DNA of 64,000 nucleotides from JBOHDX01 sp050700835 (GTDB lineage: Bacteria; Actinomycetota; Actinomycetes; Propionibacteriales; Nocardioidaceae): assembly GCA_050700835.1 (NCBI GenBank), contig JBOHDX010000015.1, positions 1-64,000 of the forward strand, given 5' to 3'. The notes under the pieces are model-generated. The model did not search any database. It was not told the DNA's origin and worked only from the letters and a program-made list of their open reading frames with translations. This document shows positions 52,533 through 60,698 of this stretch, piece by piece (the stretch's first letter is position 1; each line of letters starts with the position of its first letter). The translations under genes and the position numbers were made by a program.

Positions 52533-53260
52533 CGATCCGCCCCCGCCACTAGTGCCGGGCCGCCGCGGTCGCCGGAGAATCGGGGCCAGCGCCACAGCAC
52601 CCGGGCAAAGTCATGCGCGGCACGCAGCGTGCCACCCACGCTGCCGGACACCTTTGATCTGGTGCCGGCGGCCCGCTCGGTGTAGGCGACTGGGAGCTCG
52701 CGTACCGTCCATCCGGCTTCGCTGGCCCGAACCAGCAGCTCCAACGGGTAGCCGAACCGTCGGTCGCCTAGCCCCAATGCCACCAGGTCGTCGCGCCGGC
52801 ACACCCGGATCGGTGCGATGTCGTGAACAGGAAGGCCGCCGCCGCGCCGCAGCCACCAGGCGATCGCGGCGGTGCCGGCCCGAGCGTGCCACGGCCACAC
52901 GCCGCGGCCGGTCGGCATCCGGCGTCCGACTGCCATCGTCGCGGTGCCTTCGCGCACCAGGGTCAGCAACGGTGGCAGGTCGGCCGGGTCCATCGACCCG
53001 TCTCCGTCGATGACTGCGAGGTAGGTACCGGTCGATGCCAGCACGCCGGCCAGCACCGCGGAGCCGTACCCGGCTTGCGGTTCGTCGACGACCGTCGCGC
53101 CGAGTGAGCGGGCAACGTCGGCGGTGGCGTCGGCGGATCCGTTATCGACCACGATCGCGGCGAAGCCTTCCGGCAGCCGGGCGAGTACGCCGGGAAGTGC
53201 GGCCGCCTCGTCGCGGCACGGGATCACCACGTCACAGCCGACCGGACGCCCGACGAGCAT
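52529..53260 (-). CDS. GT2 glycosyltransferase, dolichyl-phosphate mannosyltransferase-like
   Basis: This 243-residue protein has CDVVIPCRDEAAALPGVLAR, VDNGSADATADVARSLGA, the DxD-like AVIDGDGSMDP and IRVCRRDDLVALGLGDRRFG. It resembles prenyl-phosphate sugar synthases or sugar-nucleotide transferases. It is the first gene of the five-gene run. The start is uncertain: ATG 53260, GTG 53284 and a possibly leaderless GTG at 53341 all fit. Confidence 0.85.
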   Translation of the reverse strand: MLVGRPVGCDVVIPCRDEAAALPGVLARLPEGFAAIVVDNGSADATADVARSLGATVVDEPQAGYGSAVLAGVLASTGTYLAVIDGDGSMDPADLPPLLTLVREGTATMAVGRRMPTGRGVWPWHARAGTAAIAWWLRRGGGLPVHDIAPIRVCRRDDLVALGLGDRRFGYPLELLVRASEAGWTVRELPVAYTERAAGTRSKVSGSVGGTLRAAHDFARVLWRWPRFSGDRGGPALVAGADR

Positions 53261-53464
53261 GGTGTCCGGGTTCGCGCGGTTCACGTCATTGGTGCCCGGA
53301 TCGATGGCGTTGCAGCTACCGTCTCGGTGCGGGAGGGTCACACTAGAAACGTAGGTGCGACGCAACGCTTTAGACCTCTGCCGGCCGGTGACGAATCTGT
53401 GACATCACACCCGGCGGGCCCCCGGCAGGCAGCGACAGGGCCGCCGGATTCCTAGACTGCCGAC

Positions 53465-54229
53465 ATGACGTCGTCATCGCCTCAGGCGGACGCTGGCCTT
53501 GTGCTGGTGGTGGAGGACGACGCGGCCGTCCGCGACGTCGTGCGCCGCTACCTCGAGCGCGACGGCTACCGCGTGAACGTCAGCGCCGACGGGGCGGACG
53601 CCGTCCGGCTGGCTGCGGCGCAGCCGCCGGACCTGGTGGTCCTCGACCTCATGTTGCCCGGACTGCCGGGCCTGGACGTGTGCCGGGCGCTGAGGTCGGA
53701 CCCGCGTACCGCTGACGTACCGATCGTCATGCTCACCGCGCTCGCCGGTGTCGAAGACCGGATCGCCGGGCTCGAGCTCGGCGCGGACGACTACGTCACC
53801 AAGCCGTTCAGTCCGCGCGAGTTGGCGTTGCGGGTGTCGTCCGTGCTGCGCCGCAGCCATGACGGCAACGGCAAGCACGCCGGAGCCGCTCTTCGCACCG
53901 ACGGTGACGTGGTCCTCGATCCGGTGGCCCGGGTCGTCACCGTGGGTGGGAACAACGTTGCTTTGACCTGCCGGGAGTTCGACCTGCTCGCGTTCTTGAT
54001 GGCACATCCGGGCGAGGTGCACTCGCGGTCGGACCTGTTGGAACAGGTGTGGGGGTGGACCTTCGGTGACCACTCGACCGTGACGGTGCACGTGAAGCGG
54101 TTGCGCGCCAAGCTCGAGCCTGACCCCGGCGGCCGAGCCCGGATCGTCACCGTGTACGGCTTGGGCTACCGCTTCGACCCGGTTGACGATGCGGTACGCG
54201 ATGACCCGACTGCTCAGGCACGACGATGA
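53465..54229 (+). CDS. OmpR-type response regulator
   Basis: The 254-residue regulator has a receiver domain with phospho-acceptor Asp in LVVLDLMLPGLPGLDVCRAL and Lys in DDYVTKPFSPRELAL. A winged helix follows (LTCREFDLLAFLMAHPGEVH, TVTVHVKRLRAKLEPDPGG). It is divergent from the GT2 operon and probably controls both directions. It overlaps the kinase gene by four bases. Confidence 0.95.
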   Translation: MTSSSPQADAGLVLVVEDDAAVRDVVRRYLERDGYRVNVSADGADAVRLAAAQPPDLVVLDLMLPGLPGLDVCRALRSDPRTADVPIVMLTALAGVEDRIAGLELGADDYVTKPFSPRELALRVSSVLRRSHDGNGKHAGAALRTDGDVVLDPVARVVTVGGNNVALTCREFDLLAFLMAHPGEVHSRSDLLEQVWGWTFGDHSTVTVHVKRLRAKLEPDPGGRARIVTVYGLGYRFDPVDDAVRDDPTAQARR

Positions 54230-55299
54230 CGGCGACGGATCTGCACTCGGCACTGCTCGCCTTGGCCTGCACGACGCCGCTCGTCGTGGTGGGCGTGCTG
54301 CTCCTTCGCCGGTTGCGCACGCGCTCGCTCGCCGTGTCGATGCTGGTCCTGACGCTCGTTCCGATGCTCGCGGTCTTCGGTGGCGTGGTGGTGACATCCG
54401 GCTTCATGTTCACGGCGGCCCTGCGCAGCAACGCCGTGGTGTGGTCGGTGACCGCGCTGGTGTGCGTGCCTGCTGCGGTGCTGATGGGACGATCCCTGGC
54501 CCGGCAGAGTGTCTGGGAGCGCGAGGCCCGTGAGCGTGAACGGGTGGCCGAGCGTGCTCGTCGCGACCTGGTCGCCTGGGTCAGCCACGACCTGCGCACG
54601 CCGGTCGCCGGCATCCGGGCGATGACCGAGGCGTTGGAGGACCAGGTCGTCGTCGCCCCCGACGACGTCCGCGACTACGCCGTGTCGATCCGTTCCGAGG
54701 CGCAGCGGCTGGCCACCATGGTCGACGACCTGTTCGAGATGTCGCGCATCCATGCTGGGGCGCTGAGCATCCAGGTGGAGCCGCTGACGCTTGACGCCTT
54801 GTTGCGTGAGGCGACCGAGGCGCTGGCTCCCACCGCGGAGGCGTCTGGCGTCCACGTGCACCTGCGGCTGCCGTTGGCCGGGCCGCCACCCGTCGTCGCC
54901 GGCGGCCCGCACGAGCTGCTCAGGGTGCTACGCAACCTGCTCGGCAACGCCGTGCGGCACACGCCGGTGTCCGGTGTCGTCAACGTCACCGGGGGCGTCG
55001 AGGGCGAACAGGTGTGGGTGCACGTCGACGACGGGTGCGGCGGCATCCCCGAGCCCGAGCTGCGGCGGGTGTTCGACGTGGCCTGGCGTGGGCGCGACGC
55101 CCGCGACCACGACAGTGCCCAGCCGGCCGGCGCCGGCCTCGGACTCGCCATCGCCCGCGGACTCATCGAGGCCCAACACGGCACCATCGGCGTGGTCAAT
55201 CAGGGGGCGGGCTGCCGGTTCGAGATCCGCCTGCCCCGGCTGCCCGACACGCCCCCGCTCCCGGTCGACCCCTACACCGGGGCCGTCGGTGCGGACTGA
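54226..55299 (+). CDS. OmpR-type sensor histidine kinase
   Basis: The 357-residue kinase has three to four N-terminal helices, then an HisKA motif with the His in LVAWVSHDLRTPVAGIRAMT. The ATPase domain contains LRNLLGNAVRHTPVSGVVNV and GAGLGLAIARGLIEAQHG. No large periplasmic domain is seen. It is the partner of the preceding regulator. The next gene starts inside its last codons. Confidence 0.95.
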   Translation: MTATDLHSALLALACTTPLVVVGVLLLRRLRTRSLAVSMLVLTLVPMLAVFGGVVVTSGFMFTAALRSNAVVWSVTALVCVPAAVLMGRSLARQSVWEREARERERVAERARRDLVAWVSHDLRTPVAGIRAMTEALEDQVVVAPDDVRDYAVSIRSEAQRLATMVDDLFEMSRIHAGALSIQVEPLTLDALLREATEALAPTAEASGVHVHLRLPLAGPPPVVAGGPHELLRVLRNLLGNAVRHTPVSGVVNVTGGVEGEQVWVHVDDGCGGIPEPELRRVFDVAWRGRDARDHDSAQPAGAGLGLAIARGLIEAQHGTIGVVNQGAGCRFEIRLPRLPDTPPLPVDPYTGAVGAD

Positions 55300-56659
55300 C
55301 CTCGCGACTCCGCTCGAGCTCGGGCAGCGGTCCAGGAGGTCGAGAACGCCGCGCGTCACCGTGGTGGCACTGACCGCAGCGGCGTTGTTCGTCGCGGTGG
55401 CGTTCGCGGTGCCTCCGCTGACCGGGTGGAACGTCCACACGCAGACGGCGCCGTTGTACGCCGGTTGGGACCCGCGGACCGGGCCCGGGACGGTCCCCTC
55501 AATCGCACTGGCGATGCTGGGCGTCGCCCTGTTGCCGACCATTGCCCACCGGTTGCCGTGGCGCGTCCTGCTGCTGGTGGCGTGGGCGTCGGCCTGGGGG
55601 TGGACGGTGGCGCTGGCTGCCGTCGATGGCCAGTCCGGCTTCACTCACACGTTCTCCAACCGCGGCGAGTACCTCTACGGGGCACGCCGGGTCGACTCCG
55701 TCGTCACGATGATCCACACGTTCACCTCCCGGATCCCCGTGGGCGCCGTCGACCCCTGGCACACGCACGTGGCCGGGCATCCGCCGGGCGCGTTGTTGTT
55801 GTTCGTCGAGTTGTACCGCGCGGGCTTGCGATCCCCGTGGTCGTTGGCGTGGGTCACGATCACGGTGGCGACGACGGCGGCCGTCGCGGTGCTGATCACC
55901 GTGCGGCTGTTGGCCGGCGAAATGTGGGCGCGGGCGGCCATGCCGTTCCTGGTGCTCACCCCGGCCGCGCTGTGGATCGGGGTCAGCGCCGACGCTGTCT
56001 TCGGCGCGGTCACCGCGTGGGGGCTCGCGGCGCTCGCGATGGCGGCCACCAGGTCTGGTCGGGTCGGCGTGGCCGGATGGGGGCTGCTGAGCGGCCTGCT
56101 GCTCGGGTACGGGATCTATCTGTCCTACGGGCTCATCCTGATCGGTGTGGTCGCCGTGGGAGTGCTCCGCGCCGCGCGCACCCCGCGGCCGCTGCCGTGG
56201 TCTGTGGCCGGCGCCCTGATGGTGGTGGCGGCATTCAGCGCCGCCGGGTTCTCCTGGTGGACCGCAGTGGAGGTGCTGCGTACCCGCATGCAGCACAGCG
56301 GCGCGTCCCTGCGGCCCTATGCCTACTGGCTGTGGGGCGACCTCGCGGGCTGGCTGTGCAGCACCGGACTGGCGGTCGCCGTCGGAGTGGCCTACCTGCT
56401 GCTGAGGTGGCGACGCGGCGATCTCGCCCGACCTGGCGCGCGGGCGCTCGCGCTGCTCGGCGGCGCTGGCGTTGTGTGCGTGCTGCTCGCCACCGTGTCG
56501 GGGATGAGCGAGGGCGAGATCGAACGGATCTTCCTCCCGTTCAGCGTGTGGGCGCTGGTTCTGGTGGCGCTGGTGCCGCGGGCGCACGTGCGCTGGGTGC
56601 TCGGCGTCCAGGCGGTGGCGGCGCTGCTCCTCCAGCACCTGCTGATCACCGGCTGGTAG
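55289..56659 (+). CDS. polytopic membrane protein, GT-C-like
   Basis: The 456-residue protein has about ten to eleven helices. The loop DPWHTHVAGHPPGALLLFVE, with HPPG after the second or third helix, is typical of GT39/ArnT-like membrane sugar transferases that use lipid-linked sugars. The GTG overlaps the kinase end by 11 bases, so the gene is co-expressed with the two-component system. It is a good partner for the prenyl-phosphate-type GT2 encoded on the other side. Confidence 0.7.
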   Translation: MRTDLATPLELGQRSRRSRTPRVTVVALTAAALFVAVAFAVPPLTGWNVHTQTAPLYAGWDPRTGPGTVPSIALAMLGVALLPTIAHRLPWRVLLLVAWASAWGWTVALAAVDGQSGFTHTFSNRGEYLYGARRVDSVVTMIHTFTSRIPVGAVDPWHTHVAGHPPGALLLFVELYRAGLRSPWSLAWVTITVATTAAVAVLITVRLLAGEMWARAAMPFLVLTPAALWIGVSADAVFGAVTAWGLAALAMAATRSGRVGVAGWGLLSGLLLGYGIYLSYGLILIGVVAVGVLRAARTPRPLPWSVAGALMVVAAFSAAGFSWWTAVEVLRTRMQHSGASLRPYAYWLWGDLAGWLCSTGLAVAVGVAYLLLRWRRGDLARPGARALALLGGAGVVCVLLATVSGMSEGEIERIFLPFSVWALVLVALVPRAHVRWVLGVQAVAALLLQHLLITGW

Positions 56660-56688
56660 CCGGCGCCGACGGGGCCGCGGACCGGATG

Positions 56689-57738
56689 TCAGCGACCGGT
56701 CGGTCGTAGTCGGTCGGACGCCAGGGCAGCCAAGCCGTCCTCGGGTCGTGTCCGGGCGTGGAAGCCGAGGCCGGCGCGAGCGGTGTCTGGTGAGGCGACG
56801 ATGTGTCGGACGTCCGCCGCGCGATAGCGCCCGGTCACCACCGGCACGGGACCGTGGTGCGCGGCAGCAAGCACGCTCGCCATGTCGCCGATGGTGAACG
56901 GCGTACCCGAGCAGATGTTGTACGCCGTGACGCGCCGGGCGTGACCGGCGACGGACTCGACCGCGGCGATGTTCGCGGCCGCCACGTCGTCGACGTGGAC
57001 GAAGTCGCGGGTCTGCCGTCCGTCCTCGAACACCTGCGGCGACTCTCCCCGGCCGAGCGCGGAGCGGAAGAGGGCGGCGACGCCAGCGTACGGTGTGTCC
57101 GCGGGCAACCCCGGACCGTAGACGTTGTGGTAGCGCAGCGCCACGCAGCGCGCGTCCGTCATCGTGCACCACGCGTCCGCATAGTGCTCCTGGGCCACCT
57201 TCGACGCGGCGTAGATGCTGCGCGGCCGGACCGGTGCGGCCTCGGGTACCGGCTCCCAGGCCAGCAGCCGGTCGCACTCGGGGCAGCGCGGGTCGAACAC
57301 CCCCGCGTCGAGGTCCTCGGCTCGCCGTGCCGAGGGCGCCACCTCGCCATGCCGCGCACAGCGATACCGCCCCTCGCCGTACACCACCATGGACGACGCC
57401 AACACCAGTCGGCGGACGCCGACGCGGTCCATCGCCGCCAGCAGCACCGCGGTGCCGAGGTCGTTGTGCCCGGCGTAGTCGGGGAGGTCCTGCATGTCGA
57501 CACCGTTGCCGACCATGGCCGCCTGGTGGCACACGACATCCACGCCGGACAGCGCGACGTCCACGCCGTCCCGCTCGCGGAGGTCGAGCCGAAGCGTCCC
57601 GTCAGGCGTCGCAGCGTCCGGCCCGTGGGCTGCGGCCAGCATCATGTCGACTCCGATCACCTCGTGGCCGGCCGCGTTCAGCGCCATCGCGACCCGCCGG
57701 CCGACGAATCCGGCTGAGCCGGTCAGCAGCACCCTCAC
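56689..57738 (-). CDS. NAD-dependent epimerase/dehydratase, dTDP-L-rhamnose 4-epimerase-like
   Basis: The 349-residue protein has the Rossmann motif LLTGSAGFVGRRVAMALNAA, the YAASK catalytic pair (YxxxK) and a Cys/His insertion (CARHG, then FDPRCPECDRLL) before it. The insertion resembles the WbiB-like dTDP-L-rhamnose 4-epimerase group. It should interconvert or dehydrate nucleotide sugars. The GTG overlaps the stop of the MTA phosphorylase gene upstream. Confidence 0.85.
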   Translation of the reverse strand: MRVLLTGSAGFVGRRVAMALNAAGHEVIGVDMMLAAAHGPDAATPDGTLRLDLRERDGVDVALSGVDVVCHQAAMVGNGVDMQDLPDYAGHNDLGTAVLLAAMDRVGVRRLVLASSMVVYGEGRYRCARHGEVAPSARRAEDLDAGVFDPRCPECDRLLAWEPVPEAAPVRPRSIYAASKVAQEHYADAWCTMTDARCVALRYHNVYGPGLPADTPYAGVAALFRSALGRGESPQVFEDGRQTRDFVHVDDVAAANIAAVESVAGHARRVTAYNICSGTPFTIGDMASVLAAAHHGPVPVVTGRYRAADVRHIVASPDTARAGLGFHARTRPEDGLAALASDRLRPTGR

Positions 57739-58553
57739 GGCAGCGCCATCGGGAGCTCCAGGCCGTCGAGCGCCTGCGCGCAGGAGCAATGCCGCTCCGA
57801 CGGCAACGACGCCACGACCCCCAACAGCAGCGAGCACAGCCGCTCGGTGTGCTCGGCGAACACCGCGAACACCTCCGCCTGGTCGACCGACTCGGAGGCG
57901 CTCAACCCGCCGTCGAGGTCTGTCACCAATGCGATCGTGGCGTAGCACAGCGCCAGCTCCCGGGCGAGAACCGCCTCCGGATGCCCCGTCATGTTGACCA
58001 GCGACCAGCCCTGCGCGGCGTACCACGTGGACTCCGCACGGGTGGAGAACCGGGGTCCTTCGATCACCACCATCGTGGCGCCGTCGACGATCGGATCGCT
58101 GCTGGTGGCGGCCTGCACAAGGGACCGGCGGAGCCTCGGGCAGTACGGGTCGGCGAACCCGACATGGCAGGCTCCGGAGTCGTAGAACGTCTGAACCCGG
58201 CCGGTGGTGCGATCCACCAGCTGATCGGGCACGACCAGGCTGCCCGGGCCGAGCGCGGGCCGGAGGCTGCCGACCGCACACGGCGCCAGCACCTGGCGTA
58301 CGCCCAGGCTGCGCAGCGCCCACAGGTTGGCGCGGTAGTTCACCGCATGCGCCGGATGCTCATGGTGCGGACCGTGTCGCGGCAGGAACGCGACCTCCCG
58401 GCCAGATGCGCCGACGACACCCACCATGACGGGACCAGAGGGCTTTCCGTACGGCGTCTCGACGTCGACCTCGGACGCATCGGGCAACAACGAGTACAAG
58501 CCGGAGCCGCCGATCACGGCCACGTCGGGTCGGCCCCTACCCACGTCCGTCAC
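57735..58553 (-). CDS. mtnP: S-methyl-5'-thioadenosine phosphorylase
   Basis: The 272-residue enzyme reads VAVIGGSGLYSLLPDASEVD, FLPRHGPHHEHPAHAVNYRA, GPGSLVVPDQLVDRTTG, IEGPRFSTRAESTWYAAQGW and NMTGHPEAVLARELALCYAT, the standard MTAP pattern. It phosphorolyses methylthioadenosine to adenine and methylthioribose-1-phosphate. It is coupled to the epimerase gene by GTGA. Next to two methyltransferases it may recycle a nucleoside by-product, but this is inference. Confidence 0.92.
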   Translation of the reverse strand: MTDVGRGRPDVAVIGGSGLYSLLPDASEVDVETPYGKPSGPVMVGVVGASGREVAFLPRHGPHHEHPAHAVNYRANLWALRSLGVRQVLAPCAVGSLRPALGPGSLVVPDQLVDRTTGRVQTFYDSGACHVGFADPYCPRLRRSLVQAATSSDPIVDGATMVVIEGPRFSTRAESTWYAAQGWSLVNMTGHPEAVLARELALCYATIALVTDLDGGLSASESVDQAEVFAVFAEHTERLCSLLLGVVASLPSERHCSCAQALDGLELPMALP

Positions 58554-58684
58554 CGCCGCAGTCTGTCAGCCGGACGCGTCGGCCGTCGGACTGGTGTTGC
58601 CGCGATGGCCGCTGTTACCCAGCATGGAACCGTGCCGTCCCGGCACGCGTCCCGCCTGTTCGAACCCGAAGGAGCTCATCGCCG

Positions 58685-59380
58685 GTGACCGACCAACCGT
58701 TAGTGATCGCGTTCGACGTCAACCAGACCTTGTCGGACATGGCTTCGATGGGCGCCCGGTTCGCTGATGTCGGCGCACCCCCGGACCTTGCCAGGTGGTG
58801 GTTCGCGACGTTGCTGCGGGACGGGTTCGCGCTCACCGCGGCCGGCGCCAGCCAACGGTTCGACGCGCTGGCGGAGGCGACCCTGAAGGCCGCCCTGGCC
58901 GAAGTGGACCTCAACCGTGGCCCCGACGAGGCGACCGAGTACCTGCTCGGTGCGTTCATGCAGCTGCCGGTCCATCCCGACGTACCCGAGGGCCTGCGGC
59001 GCCTGTCCCAGGCCGGATTCCGGCTGATGACCCTGAGCAACGGCGCGACCGCCGTGGCCGAGCAGCTCATGCAGCGGGCAGGTCTCGAGGGCATGTTCGA
59101 GCGGTTCATCAGTGTCGAGGACATCGGCGTGTGGAAGCCGGCCAAGGCCGCCTACCAGTACGCCGTGCGACGCTGCGGTGTCGCCCCGTCCCAGCTGATG
59201 TTGGTGGCGGTGCATCCGTGGGATATCGACGGCGCGGCACGCGCCGGACTGGCCACTACCTGGATCAACCGCTCCGACACACCGGCCGGCTACCCGGCAC
59301 ACTTCACGCCCCCAGACCACACGGTGTCAGGCCTCACCGGCCTGGCCGACCTCCTCACCGGGGGCCCGGCATCTTCCTAG
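58685..59380 (+). CDS. haloacid dehalogenase type II-like HAD hydrolase
   Basis: The 231-residue protein has the HAD nucleophile in IAFDVNQTLSDM, the motif II Ser/Thr in LMTLSNGATAVAEQLMQ and motif III VWKPAKAAYQYAVRRCG. The final acidic region reads LMLVAVHPWDIDGAARAGL. It resembles 2-haloacid dehalogenases. Real substrates may be phosphate esters or haloacids. Confidence 0.9.
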   Translation: MTDQPLVIAFDVNQTLSDMASMGARFADVGAPPDLARWWFATLLRDGFALTAAGASQRFDALAEATLKAALAEVDLNRGPDEATEYLLGAFMQLPVHPDVPEGLRRLSQAGFRLMTLSNGATAVAEQLMQRAGLEGMFERFISVEDIGVWKPAKAAYQYAVRRCGVAPSQLMLVAVHPWDIDGAARAGLATTWINRSDTPAGYPAHFTPPDHTVSGLTGLADLLTGGPASS

Positions 59381-59485
59381 CTCCCATGGGCCGCGACCCT
59401 GATTGATCGCAACCGGTTCGATGTGCACGTCGCGGTGCCCCTAACTAGCCTGAAACTGCGGTGTCTTGTGGCATCGCGTACCGAT

Positions 59486-59503
59486 GGCCCCAGACCCTGG
59501 CGA
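59486..59503 (+). promoter_or_regulatory. looser match to the TGCCCYAGACCYYGGCA element
   Basis: GGCCCCAGACCCTGGCGA lies 34 bases before the TTG of the sigma-like regulator, on its sense strand. Confidence 0.45.
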
Positions 59504-59537
59504 TTGCGTACGGGCCTGGTCGACCGGAGGTTCCCCG

Positions 59538-60170
59538 TTGGCAACACCGAAGACGGTGCGGGCAGTTCCAGCCGTGCTACGACGGCCGGTGCCCCGCCGG
59601 TCAGGGACCACGCAAGGTTGCGCGTCGGTCCAGGCCGCTGCGGAGGGGGACGCAGCTTCGCAGCGGCGGTTGTGCGCCCTCCACGTCCCCCCGTTGTACG
59701 CACTGGCCCTGGCTGTGACCCAGGATCCCGCCCGGGCCGAGACGGCGGTGGTGGCTGCGTTCGCCGTTGCCGTCACCCGGACCGGTCGCATCGGCACGGC
59801 GACCGATGGACATCTCAGACACGATCTGGCGCGGTTGACCTACCTGCGCTGTGCCACCGACGGCGCCAACTCTGCGGAGAGGACGGTCGAGGGTGCTGCC
59901 GAGAGCGATGAGTCGGTCGACCAGGCTGGTTCGCATCGGTCGCAGGTCGAGACCACGCTGGCCGCCCTGAGAGTCTTGTCCGCAACCCAGCGGGCGGTGC
60001 TCGGCTTGTGCATGTTCGGCGATCACACCTACCGCCAGGCCGCGGACCTGCTCGCGATGCCGGCCGACACCGCGGCTGCGTTGCTGTGTTCGGGTCTGCG
60101 TGAGCTCAGCCCGCTGCTGGTCGGGGTAGCGCCGGCCCCGTCAGGGCCGGACACGTTGCCGCATGGGTGA
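59538..60170 (+). CDS. sigma-70 region 4-like regulatory protein
   Basis: The 210-residue product has an N-terminal helical part with CALHVPPLYALALAVTQDPA and a C-terminal sigma-region-4-like helix-turn-helix (ALRVLSATQRAVLGLCMFGD, TYRQAADLLAMPADTAAALL). It resembles the partial sigma factors often next to GAF-ANTAR genes. TTG at 59538 is preceded by GGAGG. It overlaps the GAF-ANTAR remnant by eight bases. Confidence 0.7.
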   Translation: MATPKTVRAVPAVLRRPVPRRSGTTQGCASVQAAAEGDAASQRRLCALHVPPLYALALAVTQDPARAETAVVAAFAVAVTRTGRIGTATDGHLRHDLARLTYLRCATDGANSAERTVEGAAESDESVDQAGSHRSQVETTLAALRVLSATQRAVLGLCMFGDHTYRQAADLLAMPADTAAALLCSGLRELSPLLVGVAPAPSGPDTLPHG

Positions 60171-60691
60171 GCAGCTGACCCGGGTCCGGGCGCTGATCGC
60201 CGCGGAGCCCGACGCCGTCGACGCTGCCGACGGCATGGTGGGTGTGCTGGACCGGCTGTGTCGCGCCGCGGTGCGCGCGTTGCCGGGCTCAGGGGCCGGG
60301 TTGAGCCTGCTGACCGGCCAAGGCGGCGGTGGTGTGGCGGCGGCGTCCGACGGCGCCAGCAGAGCCTTGGCAGAGCTGCAGTTCGCCCTGGGGGAGGGAC
60401 CATCCGTGGGTGGCTAACCTGGCGACCATCGGACTCCTGCAAGAACGGGCGACCAGCCGCGCTGAGGTGCTCACCGAGCAGCTGCAGGGTGCACTGAACA
60501 GCCGGATCATCCTGGAGCAGGCCAAAGGAGCACTGGCCCAGATGCGCGGAGCCGGTGTCGACGATGCGTTCGAGCGGATGCGCGCCTACGCCCGCGACAA
60601 CCACCGGCGACTCGGCGACGTTGCCCAAACCGTGCTGTTCGACCCGGCGAGCATCGCCGACCGCACAGCACCACACCGACCGCCACATTGA
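60163..60691 (+). pseudogene. GAF-ANTAR gene with internal deletion and frameshift
   Basis: The first frame (60163-60417) encodes the start of a GAF domain up to AASDGASRALAELQFALGEG, then stops. A second frame continues from 60410 with VANLATIGLLQERATSRAEV and a full ANTAR domain (ALNSRIILEQAKGALAQMRG, RAYARDNHRRLGDVAQT). About 80 to 100 residues of the GAF core are missing. The N-terminal part is most like GAF-ANTAR 2 (34950) and the C-terminal part most like GAF-ANTAR 1 (34193). The ANTAR part could still be made from the GTG at 60410. Confidence 0.75.
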
Positions 60692-60698
60692 CGGACCG

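Noticed and set aside
55499..57532. 677-codon open frame on the minus strand
   Set aside because: It runs opposite the GT-C-like gene and in another frame of the epimerase gene; its composition is low-complexity Arg/Gly/His-rich.
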